Positions 8,260 to 16,371 of a stretch of DNA of 64,000 nucleotides are shown here, in pieces. Numbering within the stretch: position 1 is the first letter of the stretch; every line of letters begins with the position of its first letter. A program made the position numbers and the translations under genes. The notes under the pieces were generated by a model that was given only the letters and a program-made list of their open reading frames with translations, did not search any database and was not told where the DNA came from. The DNA lies in contig NC_014158.1 of NCBI RefSeq assembly GCF_000092225.1, positions 930,001 to 994,000 on the forward strand. Direction: 5' to 3'. Origin of the DNA: Tsukamurella paurometabola DSM 20162. GTDB taxonomy: Bacteria > Actinomycetota > Actinomycetes > Mycobacteriales > Mycobacteriaceae.

Positions 8260-9762
8260 GTGTCCAGCCCGCTCGGAATCACCCCTGACCCTGCGCTTCG
8301 CAAGGGACTGCAAACCCGCCACATCAGCATGATCGCGCTGGGCGGTGCCATCGGCACCGGCCTGTTCGTGGCCTCCGGCAAGACCATCAGTGACGCAGGC
8401 CCGGGCGGTGCGCTCGCGGCGTACGCGCTCATGGGCGTGATGGTCTTCTTCCTGATGCAGAGCCTTGGCGAGATGTCGGCGTACATGCCGTGCAGCAACC
8501 CGTTCGAGGAGTACGGCACCCGGTTCGTCAGCCGGTCCTTCGGCTTCGCCGCCGGATGGAACTACTGGTTCAACTGGTCGATCACGCTCGCCGCCGAAGT
8601 GGTGGCAGCCGGCTTGATCATGAAGTTCTGGCTGCCCGATGTGCCCTCGTGGATCTGGTCGCTGATCTTCATGGTCGGCCTCCTCGCGTTGAACTTGTTC
8701 GCGGTCAAGGCCTTCGGCGAGGCCGAATTCTGGTTCGCCTCGATCAAGGTGATCGCGGTGGTGGTCTTCCTGATCGTGGGCGTGCTGATGGTGCTCGGCG
8801 TGATCGGCGGGACGTCGCCCGGATTCTCCAACTGGACCATCGGTGATGCGCCGTTCGTGGACTGGCCGCTGGGCATGCTGTCGGTGTTCCTGATCGCCGG
8901 GTTCGCCTTCCAGGGGACCGAGATGATCGCCGTGGCCGCGGGTGAGGCGATGGAGCCGCGCAGCGCCATCCCGAAGGCCGTGCGCACGGTGTTCTTCCGG
9001 ATCCTGCTGTTCTACATCGGCACGCTCACGATCATCGGCTTCCTCATCCCGTACACGAATCCCGAGCTCCTCAACGGTTCCGAGGACAACGTGGCGGTGG
9101 CGCCGTTCACCCTCGTCTTCAAGCTGGCCGGTATCGATGCCGCAGCCTCGATCATGAACGCGGTCATCCTGATCGCGATCCTCTCAGCGGGCAACGCCAG
9201 CTTGTACGCGGCGACCCGAGCGTTGTACGGGCTGGGCGTGGAGGGCAATGCGCCGAAGATCTTCGGCAAGGTCAGCAAGTCGGGCGTGCCTGCGGCGGCC
9301 GTCGCGGCCACGGTCGCGATCGGCGCCCTGTGTTTCATAGCGAGCAAGGTGGGCGACGGCACGGCGTACACGGTGTTGGTCACGGCCTCCTCGGTGGCCG
9401 GGTTCATCACCTGGATCGGTATCGCCTGGGCGCACTACCGGTTCCGCCGCGCGTGGAACGTGCAGGGTCGCTCGCTCGATGAGCTGCCGTACCGGGCCTG
9501 GTTGTACCCGGCTGGTCCGGTCGTGGCGCTGCTCATGTGCGTGGGCGTGATCGCCGGGCAGTACTACGTCTCGCTCCGCGCCGGAGAGGAGGGTGGCTGG
9601 GAATTGCTGCTCACCTCGTACGCGGCGCTCATCCTGTTCGTCGGTCTCTGGGTGGGGCACAAGCTGGTCACCAAGGCCCCGACGGTGGACCTGCGTACCG
9701 CCGATCTCTCGCCCTCGGCGGCGGCCTCTGCGCACCGCGACCCCGACCCCGCTTCGGCCTGA
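8260..9762 (+). CDS. Amino-acid permease (APC superfamily, AAT type)
   Basis: A 500-residue, roughly 12-helix secondary transporter. The N-terminal signature (RHISMIALGGAIGTGLFVAS) and GEMSAYMP are typical of the LysP/GabP/AAT branch, proton symporters for amino acids or GABA at the cytoplasmic membrane; the substrate is not decidable. The GTG at 8260 is preceded by TACTCT (8248-8253) and a 6-nt gap, a leaderless arrangement. A strong GC hairpin follows the gene. Confidence 0.9.
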   Translation: MSSPLGITPDPALRKGLQTRHISMIALGGAIGTGLFVASGKTISDAGPGGALAAYALMGVMVFFLMQSLGEMSAYMPCSNPFEEYGTRFVSRSFGFAAGWNYWFNWSITLAAEVVAAGLIMKFWLPDVPSWIWSLIFMVGLLALNLFAVKAFGEAEFWFASIKVIAVVVFLIVGVLMVLGVIGGTSPGFSNWTIGDAPFVDWPLGMLSVFLIAGFAFQGTEMIAVAAGEAMEPRSAIPKAVRTVFFRILLFYIGTLTIIGFLIPYTNPELLNGSEDNVAVAPFTLVFKLAGIDAAASIMNAVILIAILSAGNASLYAATRALYGLGVEGNAPKIFGKVSKSGVPAAAVAATVAIGALCFIASKVGDGTAYTVLVTASSVAGFITWIGIAWAHYRFRRAWNVQGRSLDELPYRAWLYPAGPVVALLMCVGVIAGQYYVSLRAGEEGGWELLLTSYAALILFVGLWVGHKLVTKAPTVDLRTADLSPSAAASAHRDPDPASA

Positions 9763-9792
9763 TTCACAGGGCCTGATCTGGCCTTCCGTCCC

Positions 9793-9819
9793 GGCCCCGC
9801 GGCATCGCGCCGCGGGGCC
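9793..9819 (+). terminator. Stem-loop terminator after permease gene
   Basis: A perfect 10-bp GC stem (GGCCCCGCGG / CCGCGGGGCC) with a 7-nt loop, 30 bp after the permease stop; no U-run. It separates the permease from the next operon. Confidence 0.7.
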
Positions 9820-9935
9820 GTCGGCATTCTCGGGCCGGTGCCCGTCCGGTTACGTTCGCGTTTCAGCTCTCGATTCCATTCGGTTCCGCGGCCGAAGGGC
9901 GCTAAGATCGCGTTAAGAGTTGTAAGAGGTAAACG

Positions 9936-12077
9936 ATGGGAACGACTATGTCTGATGTCACCGTCTTCCCCCGCGTGCAGGTCGAGCAGGCCCGCAGCAG
10001 CGCGTGGGCCACGACGATCGAGCGCGCCCGCGAGATGGTTCCGGTCAACCCGGAGGACGCCAGCCTCGCCCTCGCCGTGGATGCCCTGCGCCGTCGCGGC
10101 ATGACCGTCACCGATGCGACGTCACCGCAGGTCACCGTGGACACGCTGCGTTCCGCCGATGTCTACGTGATCCCCCATCTCGCCCGCGCCGGTGTCGAGC
10201 GGGTCACCGGCGATCTTCCGCCCGTGTACTCGGACGCCGAGCTCGACGCGATCGAGCAGTACGTGCGCGGCGGCGGCGGCCTCGTGGTGCTCGCCGAGTG
10301 CGACACCGCCACTTCCGGAAGCAACCTCGGCGAGTTGCTCGCTCGCTTCGGTGTCACGGTGGAATCACTTGTGGTGCAGGAGGCTGCGGGCGATCGCCGG
10401 TTCGGCGGCAACGCCACCTGGATCCGCTCCGAGATCGCCCCCGAGTTGCGTGGGCAGGGGCTCGTCGCCGGCGTCGACGAGGCCTGTTTCTACCGCTCCG
10501 GCGTGCTCGACGTGGGCCCGCCCGCTGCCGGTGTCAGCGTTCTGGCCCGGACCAGCGAGAGCGCCTCGCCCGCCGGCCGCCCCCTCGCCGCCGCTCTGCA
10601 GGTCGGCCTCGGTCGCGTCGTGGTCTTCGCGGACTCCGACCTGTTCGGCGACGATTCGATCGATGATTTCGACCAGCGCACCCTGTGGACCAACGTGGTC
10701 ACCTGGGCCTCCGGCGCCCACGGCGACCGCGGTGCCCGGCACGTGTCCGCGGCCGCGCAGAGCGCCGACTGGGGCGCTCTGAAGGCCGCCGTCACCGAGT
10801 TGCGGGCCCTGCAGGCCGCCGACGGGTCCGTGGTCGATGCCGCCGACCACGCCCGCGCGGGCGAGCTGGTCGAGACGATCGTGGCCCGGATCGCCGCGCT
10901 GGCACCGCTGTTCGCGCACGATGCCGACTATCTGGCCGCATTGCCCCGCGACTTCCGCCGCTGGGTCGAGGGGGGCTTCGGCAAGCCGCTGTTCGATGAG
11001 TCGCTCGCCGCGTTCCGTCCCGATCTGGAGCGGGTCGACGGTGCGGAGCACCTGGTGGTGTTCCCCATGTACACGCAGAACGGCAACGCCGGCAAGGTCT
11101 TCGAGGCGGTCCTGCTCTCCGTGGTGTGGCCCACGTGGCTCGCCGATGTGGAGCAGCGTTTCGATAACGGCAAGTTCCTCGCGGTGGCCTTCGAAGACTT
11201 CACCGCGGGCTACGACACCGACTCCGCGGTGCTCTTCCCCGAGACCGTCACGGTGGAGAAGACCCCCGAGTTCCACTGGGGCGCCATCTTCTGCGATCGC
11301 GAGGCGGCCCGCTTCCGGCGCGTGACCGGTGCTGCGGCCGAGGTGCTTTCGCTACAGCTCCCGCCCGATGGTGAGCGGCTGGTCGCCTCGCAGGCCCTGG
11401 CGCAGTCCACCTTCGCCATGTGGGACCTGATTCACGACCGCACCCATAGTCGTGGCGATCTGCCTTTCGATCCCTTCATGATCAAGCAGCGGATGCCCTA
11501 CTGGCTGTACGCGCTCGAGGAGCTGCGCTGCGACCTCACCACCTTCCGCGAGGCCTACGGCTTGCAGCAGGAGGGGCATCCGTACGGACTGCCGGTGCAG
11601 TTGGCGATCTTGTGTGACCGGCTCTTCCGGTTCACCATCACGGGCACCCGGGTGCGCAACTACGACGGCCTCGGCGGACAGTTGCTGTTCGCCTACCTGC
11701 ACCGGCACGGCGCCTTGCGTTGGCGTGACAACCGTCTGTCCATCGATTGGAAGGAACTGCCGCTCCAGGTGATCCGCCTCGCCGAGGAGATCGAGGAACT
11801 GTACCGCACCGGCATCGACCGGTCCAAGGTCGGGCAGTGGCTGGCGAGCTACCAGTTCGTCTCGTCGTACGTGGTGCCCGCCCCGGGGGCGACCTGGGCC
11901 AAGGGGCCCGAGGCGTTGCCGCTCGACGGTGAGCCGCGTGCGCTGGTCGATCTGGTACTGCCGGACGAATTCCCGCTCAACGTCTTCTTCGAAGCCCTGC
12001 GCCGCAAGGTGGGCGGCGTAGTGGATTCCACCCGCGGTATCACCGCGGACGCCGACCCCGTCGGGGCCGGGGCGTGA
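9936..12077 (+). CDS. Large DUF6421-type protein, possible metal-dependent enzyme
   Basis: A 713-residue soluble protein that I place in the DUF6421 family; its function is unknown. Residues about 1-270 look like a class I glutamine-amidotransferase-like flavodoxin fold (YVIPHLARAG, RGGGGLVVLAE, ADSDLFGDD). Residues 270-700 are mostly helical, with the conserved-looking block WDLIHDRTHSRGD and then LEELRCDL. This gives His500-Asp-Arg-Thr-His504 and Glu529-x-x-x-Asp533, resembling the HExxH...ExxxD ligands of gluzincin metallopeptidases with Asp for the catalytic Glu. That is my reading, not a known assignment. The start is fixed by an AAGAGGT ribosome-binding site (9924-9930), and TAAGAT at 9903 may be the -10. 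It is the first gene of a three-gene operon. Confidence 0.75.
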   Translation: MGTTMSDVTVFPRVQVEQARSSAWATTIERAREMVPVNPEDASLALAVDALRRRGMTVTDATSPQVTVDTLRSADVYVIPHLARAGVERVTGDLPPVYSDAELDAIEQYVRGGGGLVVLAECDTATSGSNLGELLARFGVTVESLVVQEAAGDRRFGGNATWIRSEIAPELRGQGLVAGVDEACFYRSGVLDVGPPAAGVSVLARTSESASPAGRPLAAALQVGLGRVVVFADSDLFGDDSIDDFDQRTLWTNVVTWASGAHGDRGARHVSAAAQSADWGALKAAVTELRALQAADGSVVDAADHARAGELVETIVARIAALAPLFAHDADYLAALPRDFRRWVEGGFGKPLFDESLAAFRPDLERVDGAEHLVVFPMYTQNGNAGKVFEAVLLSVVWPTWLADVEQRFDNGKFLAVAFEDFTAGYDTDSAVLFPETVTVEKTPEFHWGAIFCDREAARFRRVTGAAAEVLSLQLPPDGERLVASQALAQSTFAMWDLIHDRTHSRGDLPFDPFMIKQRMPYWLYALEELRCDLTTFREAYGLQQEGHPYGLPVQLAILCDRLFRFTITGTRVRNYDGLGGQLLFAYLHRHGALRWRDNRLSIDWKELPLQVIRLAEEIEELYRTGIDRSKVGQWLASYQFVSSYVVPAPGATWAKGPEALPLDGEPRALVDLVLPDEFPLNVFFEALRRKVGGVVDSTRGITADADPVGAGA

Positions 12078-12787
12078 CCGGGGTCGCCGGCCGCACCGTC
12101 GTGGTGACGGGCGCGAACGGCGCCCTCGGACAGGCGGTCACAGCGCTGCTCGTCGAGCATGGCGCCCGGGTGGCCGTGATCTCGCGGGGTGCGGCGGATG
12201 CGGCGCTCACCGAGCTCGACGGCGTGCGCGCCTACCGGGCCGACCTCACCGACGATGCCGCGACCGCGGAGGCGGCGCGAAAGGTGGTCACCGACCACGG
12301 CGGGGTCGACGGTGTGCTGCATCTGGTGGGCGGCTGGCGCGGTGGCGTGCCGATCGACGAATCCGATCCGGCCGATTGGGACTTCCTCGACCAGGGGCTG
12401 ATCCGCAGCCTGCAGTGTGTGACCCGAGCCTTCTATGCGCCGATGGTCGCGAGTTCCGGTGCCCGGCTGGCGATCATCTCGTCGACCGCGGTCGCGAAAC
12501 CGACTGCGAAGAACGCGATGTACGTCTCGGCGAAGGCCGCGTCGGAGGCATGGACGCTGGCCCTGGCGGACGCCTTCTCCGGTACTGACGCCGCGGCGAC
12601 CGCACTGCGCGTGATGGCGCTGCTCACCCCACAGATGCGCGAAGCCTCACCCGAGCGGAAGTTCCCGCGGTACACCCCGATCGAGACGGTCGCCGAGCGG
12701 CTCGTCGGGCTGTGGGATGCTCCCGCGGCTGAACTGAACGGCACCGTGCACACCCTGATTCCCGGTGAGGAGAACACCACCGCATGA
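12074..12787 (+). CDS. SDR-family NAD(P)-dependent oxidoreductase
   Basis: A 237-residue classical short-chain dehydrogenase: TGANGALGQ cofactor motif near residue 12, catalytic Ser in SSTA, and Tyr150-x3-Lys154 (YVSAK). It starts with a GTG that overlaps the previous stop (GTGA) and itself ends in an ATGA overlap with the aldolase gene, so all three products are made together. The substrate is unknown; a hydroxy- or keto-amino-acid intermediate would fit the aldolase neighbour, by inference. Confidence 0.88.
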   Translation: MTGVAGRTVVVTGANGALGQAVTALLVEHGARVAVISRGAADAALTELDGVRAYRADLTDDAATAEAARKVVTDHGGVDGVLHLVGGWRGGVPIDESDPADWDFLDQGLIRSLQCVTRAFYAPMVASSGARLAIISSTAVAKPTAKNAMYVSAKAASEAWTLALADAFSGTDAAATALRVMALLTPQMREASPERKFPRYTPIETVAERLVGLWDAPAAELNGTVHTLIPGEENTTA

Positions 12788-13836
12788 CACAGCTGCACGA
12801 TCCCGCCAAGCGGGGTTTCGCGAGCGACAACTACTCCGGTGTGCTGCCCGAGGTGCTGGCCGCGATCGGTGAGGCCAACCTGGGGCACCAGGTGGCCTAC
12901 GGAGGCGACCAGTACACCGCGGCGCTGGCCGAGCGGGTGCGCGAGCTGTTCGGCGAACGCGCTCAGGCGTTTCCGGTGTTCAACGGCACCGGTGCCAATG
13001 TGGTCGCCCTCCAGGCCGTGAGCGACCACTGGTCGGCCGTGGTGTGCGCGGATTCCGGGCACATCCACGTCGATGAGGGGGGTGCGCCCGAGAAGGTGGC
13101 CGGCCTCAAGCTGTTCGTGGTGCCGGAGGTGGGTGGCAAGCTCACTCCCGAGGCGATCTCAGCGGCCGTGCCCGATCGTGCCGGCGACGAGCACTGGGCG
13201 CAGCCGCGGGTGCTGTCGGTAGCGCAGTCCACCGAGCTGGGCACCGTGTACGGCGTCGAAGAGCTTGCGGCCCTGGCGGATTACGCGCACGAGCGCGGCT
13301 GGTTGCTGCACATCGATGGTTCGCGGTTGGGCAATGCCGCCGCGAGCCTCGGCGTGGAGCCGCGGGCGATCACCACCGATATCGGCGCCGATATCGTGAG
13401 CGTGGGTGGCACGAAGAGTGGCCTGCTGGGCGGTGAGCTGGTGCTGGTGCTCAATCCCGAAGCCACCAGGGGAATCGCGTACGTGCGCAAGCTGTCGATG
13501 CAGCTGGCCTCGAAGCAGCGGTTCATCGCCGCGCAGTTCCTCGCGCTCTTCTCCGACGGTCTGCACCTGCGGGTCGCGGCGCACGCGAACGCGATGGCGC
13601 GACTGCTGGCCGATCTGGTCGGCGAGATCCCCGGCGTCGAGCTGACCCAGCCGGTGCAGTCCAACGCCGTCTTCGCCACGCTGCCGAACGCCGTCTCCGA
13701 GTCCCTGATGCAGCGGGTTCCGTTCTACTTCTGGGACGAGGCCCGCGGCGAGGTGCGCTGGATGTGCTCGTGGGACACCACGGAGCAGGACGTTCGTGAC
13801 TTCGCCGCCCTGGTCCGGAGCGAGCTGGCCTCGTAG
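12784..13836 (+). CDS. Threonine-aldolase-type PLP enzyme (beta-eliminating lyase fold)
   Basis: A 350-residue fold-type I PLP enzyme of the low-specificity L-threonine aldolase family, which cleaves beta-hydroxy-amino acids to glycine plus an aldehyde. Visible features are the N-terminal GFASDNYSG, the aspartate region IDGSRLGNA, and the PLP-binding Lys211 in VGGTKSGLLGG. The ATG overlaps the SDR stop (ATGA). The physiological substrate may not be threonine; the operon with DUF6421 and an SDR suggests a dedicated small-molecule pathway. Confidence 0.88.
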   Translation: MTQLHDPAKRGFASDNYSGVLPEVLAAIGEANLGHQVAYGGDQYTAALAERVRELFGERAQAFPVFNGTGANVVALQAVSDHWSAVVCADSGHIHVDEGGAPEKVAGLKLFVVPEVGGKLTPEAISAAVPDRAGDEHWAQPRVLSVAQSTELGTVYGVEELAALADYAHERGWLLHIDGSRLGNAAASLGVEPRAITTDIGADIVSVGGTKSGLLGGELVLVLNPEATRGIAYVRKLSMQLASKQRFIAAQFLALFSDGLHLRVAAHANAMARLLADLVGEIPGVELTQPVQSNAVFATLPNAVSESLMQRVPFYFWDEARGEVRWMCSWDTTEQDVRDFAALVRSELAS

Positions 13837-13863
13837 GCGCGGTCCGCGGGGCGGTCGGGAACT

Positions 13864-13910
13864 GTGGTCGCTCCGAGCCCTGCGACAGGGCGCTGTCGTG
13901 CAGTGACCAC
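13864..13910 (+). terminator. Putative two-stem terminator
   Basis: After the aldolase gene an outer 6-bp stem (GTGGTC / GACCAC) encloses a compact hairpin (GCCCTG-CGA-CAGGGC, 13877-13891). A short T/C-rich stretch follows. Plausible end of the three-gene operon, but the structure is modest. Confidence 0.4.
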
Positions 13911-13928
13911 TCCTTCTCACTTCGGCGC

Positions 13929-13983
13929 TTGACGGCTCTCGCGTGCCGGATCTACGCTAGAAATCAATCGAAAAGAGTTTCGA
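13929..13983 (+). promoter_or_regulatory. SOS promoter of imuA'-imuB with LexA box
   Basis: TTGACG (13929-13934) and TACGCT (13953-13958) are spaced 18 bp, a recognisable -35/-10 pair. Ten bases downstream lies a perfect 16-bp dyad, TCGAAA-AGAG-TTTCGA (13968-13983). It has the architecture of the actinobacterial LexA box TCGAAC-N4-GTTCGA, with one symmetrical substitution. Its position over the expected transcription start would let LexA block initiation, which fits the mutagenesis genes downstream. Confidence 0.8.
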
Positions 13984-14058
13984 GTCGCGTCTTCCCCGCG
14001 GCTCCGCCGAGGGTGGTGAACCTCCGGCGGAAGAGAACCTAGGGGAGGGGTGCGACAG

Positions 14059-14784
14059 GTGGCCAAGGGGCTTTCCGCGGTGCCGGCGGGCAGTCGCGAG
14101 GAGAAGCTGGCGGAGCTGCGCAAGCGGCTCGCGGCGCTGCCGGAGCGGCATCAGCCGGCCGGTTCCCGGCGGCTCGCCGCAGCCTCGCCGGAGCCGGTCG
14201 AGAACGTTTCGTCCCAGTTCACGCAGGGCATTCTTCCGGTGCATCCGGAACTGGCCCGGCTGCTTCCCGGCGGCGGCCTGCCGCGGGGCACGGTGATTAC
14301 GGTGACCGGTGCGGCCTCGCTCGCCGTCTCGCTGGTGGCCACCGTCACCGCGGCGGGCGCCCGCGTCGCGCTGTGCGGGGTGGCCGGCTTCGGTATGGCC
14401 GCGGCACTCGAACAAGGAGCCGATATCGAGCGCATCGCGCTCATCGAGGGGCCGCTGGCCGATCCGGTGTCCGTGGCCTCCGTGCTGCTCGACGGTGCCG
14501 ATGTGGTGCTGTGCGGATTGGGCGGCATCGCGGTGCCGCCCAGCCGGGGCCGGGCGATCGCCGCCCGCGCCCGCACGAAGGGCGCGATTCTGCTCGTGAC
14601 CGGTGGCCGCTGGGAGGGCGCCGCCCTGCATCTGGGCGCCCGGGTACAGGGCTACGCGGGCCCCGGCGGGCAGCCGGGCCGAGGCCGTATCCGCGGCATC
14701 GACCTGGCCTTCTCGGCCCGGGGCCGCGGCTGCCTCAACCCGTACCGGGGCCTGTCGGAACCGCGTGCGGCGGTGGCGCGATGA
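14059..14784 (+). CDS. imuA': ImuA'-like RecA-fold SOS mutagenesis protein
   Basis: About 241 residues, related to the RecA/SulA fold but without Walker A/B motifs, as in the mycobacterial ImuA' that joins ImuB and DnaE2 in the translesion mutasome. The middle part (LPRGTVITVTGAASLAVSL...) takes the place of the RecA core. The start is uncertain: a GTG at 14050 lies inside the AGGGGAGGGG ribosome-binding run, so the GTG at 14059, 8 nt after it (MAKGLSAVPAGSR), is preferred. It overlaps imuB by ATGA and lies behind a LexA-box promoter. Confidence 0.88.
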   Translation: MAKGLSAVPAGSREEKLAELRKRLAALPERHQPAGSRRLAAASPEPVENVSSQFTQGILPVHPELARLLPGGGLPRGTVITVTGAASLAVSLVATVTAAGARVALCGVAGFGMAAALEQGADIERIALIEGPLADPVSVASVLLDGADVVLCGLGGIAVPPSRGRAIAARARTKGAILLVTGGRWEGAALHLGARVQGYAGPGGQPGRGRIRGIDLAFSARGRGCLNPYRGLSEPRAAVAR

Positions 14785-16364
14785 GCGGACGGGAACAGCG
14801 GATCCTGGCGCTGTGGTGCCCGGATTGGCCGGCGGCGGCCGCCGCGGCCGATGTCGATCTGCCGCCCGACCATCCCGTGGCCGTCCTCCACGGCAACCGG
14901 GTGATCGCGTGCAATGCCGCTGCCCGTGCCGACGGCGTGCGCCGCGGCATGAAACGCCGCGAATCCCAGGCCCGCTGCCCGAACCTGCACGTGACAGCGG
15001 CGGATCCGGGGCGCGACGCCCGGCTCTTCGAACCGGTCGCGGGTGCGGTAGCCGCGCTGATCCCGCTCATCGAGGTGCTGCGGCCCGGCCTGATCGTGAT
15101 CCCCGCACGCGGCGCCGCCCGCTTCTTCGGCGGCGAGGAGCAGGCCGCCGAGAAGCTGGTCGACGCCGCCTCCTCGGTGGGCGCCGAATCCCTCGCCGGG
15201 ATCGCCGACGAGGTCTTCACCGCCGCGCTGGCCGCCCGCACCGGGGTGATCGTGGCGCCCGGCGGATCGGCCGAGTTCCTGTCCCCGCTGCCCATCGCGC
15301 AGCTCGGCGCCGAGCCCGCCCTCGCTACCGACGACCGCGCCGAGCTGATCGACCTACTGCGTCGCCTGGGCGTGCGCACCCTCGGCGCCTTCGCCGCGCT
15401 CTCCACCTCGAATGTGGCCACCCGGTTCGGCGTCGACGCGATCGCCGCGCACCGTCAGGCGCGCGCGGTGGCAGACCGTCCGCCGTCCACTGCGGCGCTC
15501 CCGCCCGGCCTGGAGGCGGAGCTCCGACCCGATCCGCCGATCAACCGGGTCGACGCAGCGGCTTTCGCCGGCCGCACCCTGGCCGCGGAGCTGCACCGGA
15601 AGTTGTCCGCGGCCGGAGTGGCGTGCCTGCGTCTGGAGGTTTCGGCGGTCGCGGAGAACGGAGAGCGGCACACCCGCATCTGGCGTTGCGCGCAGCCGCT
15701 CACGCCCGACGGCACGGCCGACCGGGTGCGCTGGCAGATCGACGGCTGGCTCACCGGCGGCCGCGGCCGCTCGGGAGGACCGGGTGCCCCGATCACGCTG
15801 CTGCGGTTGGAACCGGTCGAGGTGGTGGACGCCGGCGCGCTCCAGGCCGGCATGTGGGGCGACGAGGGCGACGGTGCCGCCCGCTTCCGCCGGGCACTGG
15901 TGCGGGTTCAGGGGCTCCTCGGCGGCGAGGCGGTGCGGCTGGGCACGCGCAGCGGCGGTCGCGGGCCCGCCGAGCAGGTCACCTGGACTCCGCTGGGCGA
16001 CGAGGCGGTGCCGGCCCAGGATCCCGCAGCACCGTGGCCCGGTCGGATGCCGGAACCGGCACCTGCGGTGCTGCTCTCCGGAGCTTCGGTCGCGGTGACC
16101 GATGCGTCGGGCACGCCGGTACGGGTCACCGAGCGGGGCGGGTTCACCGCCGAGCCGACGCGTCTGTCCTGGGGGTCGCGTGACTGGGCGCTGAGCTGGT
16201 GGGCGGGGCCGTGGCTGGTGGACGAGCGGTGGTGGGAATCCGGCGCCGGCGAACTCCGAGCCCGCGCCCAGGTGCTGCTGGAGCCCGCACCGGGCCGGGA
16301 CGACGGCCGCGCGCTGCTGCTGCAGTACGCCGGGGGATGGGAGGTGGAGGGCGTGTACGAGTAG
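14781..16364 (+). CDS. imuB: ImuB, catalytically inactive Y-family polymerase
   Basis: A 527-residue Y-family DNA polymerase homologue that scaffolds DnaE2-dependent mutagenesis. The palm metal motifs are absent: the N-terminal strand reads LALWCPDWPAAA where active polymerases have an Asp, and the later acidic pair is replaced by GLIVIPARGAARFFGG. This is typical for ImuB. A QAGMWG at 355-360 falls where mycobacterial ImuB carries its sliding-clamp motif (QLPLWG), so the clamp contact may be weaker. The ATG overlaps the imuA' stop. The frame is open far upstream, but the ATG at 14781 begins at the conserved N-terminus. Confidence 0.92.
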   Translation: MSGREQRILALWCPDWPAAAAAADVDLPPDHPVAVLHGNRVIACNAAARADGVRRGMKRRESQARCPNLHVTAADPGRDARLFEPVAGAVAALIPLIEVLRPGLIVIPARGAARFFGGEEQAAEKLVDAASSVGAESLAGIADEVFTAALAARTGVIVAPGGSAEFLSPLPIAQLGAEPALATDDRAELIDLLRRLGVRTLGAFAALSTSNVATRFGVDAIAAHRQARAVADRPPSTAALPPGLEAELRPDPPINRVDAAAFAGRTLAAELHRKLSAAGVACLRLEVSAVAENGERHTRIWRCAQPLTPDGTADRVRWQIDGWLTGGRGRSGGPGAPITLLRLEPVEVVDAGALQAGMWGDEGDGAARFRRALVRVQGLLGGEAVRLGTRSGGRGPAEQVTWTPLGDEAVPAQDPAAPWPGRMPEPAPAVLLSGASVAVTDASGTPVRVTERGGFTAEPTRLSWGSRDWALSWWAGPWLVDERWWESGAGELRARAQVLLEPAPGRDDGRALLLQYAGGWEVEGVYE

Positions 16365-16371
16365 ATCGGTG

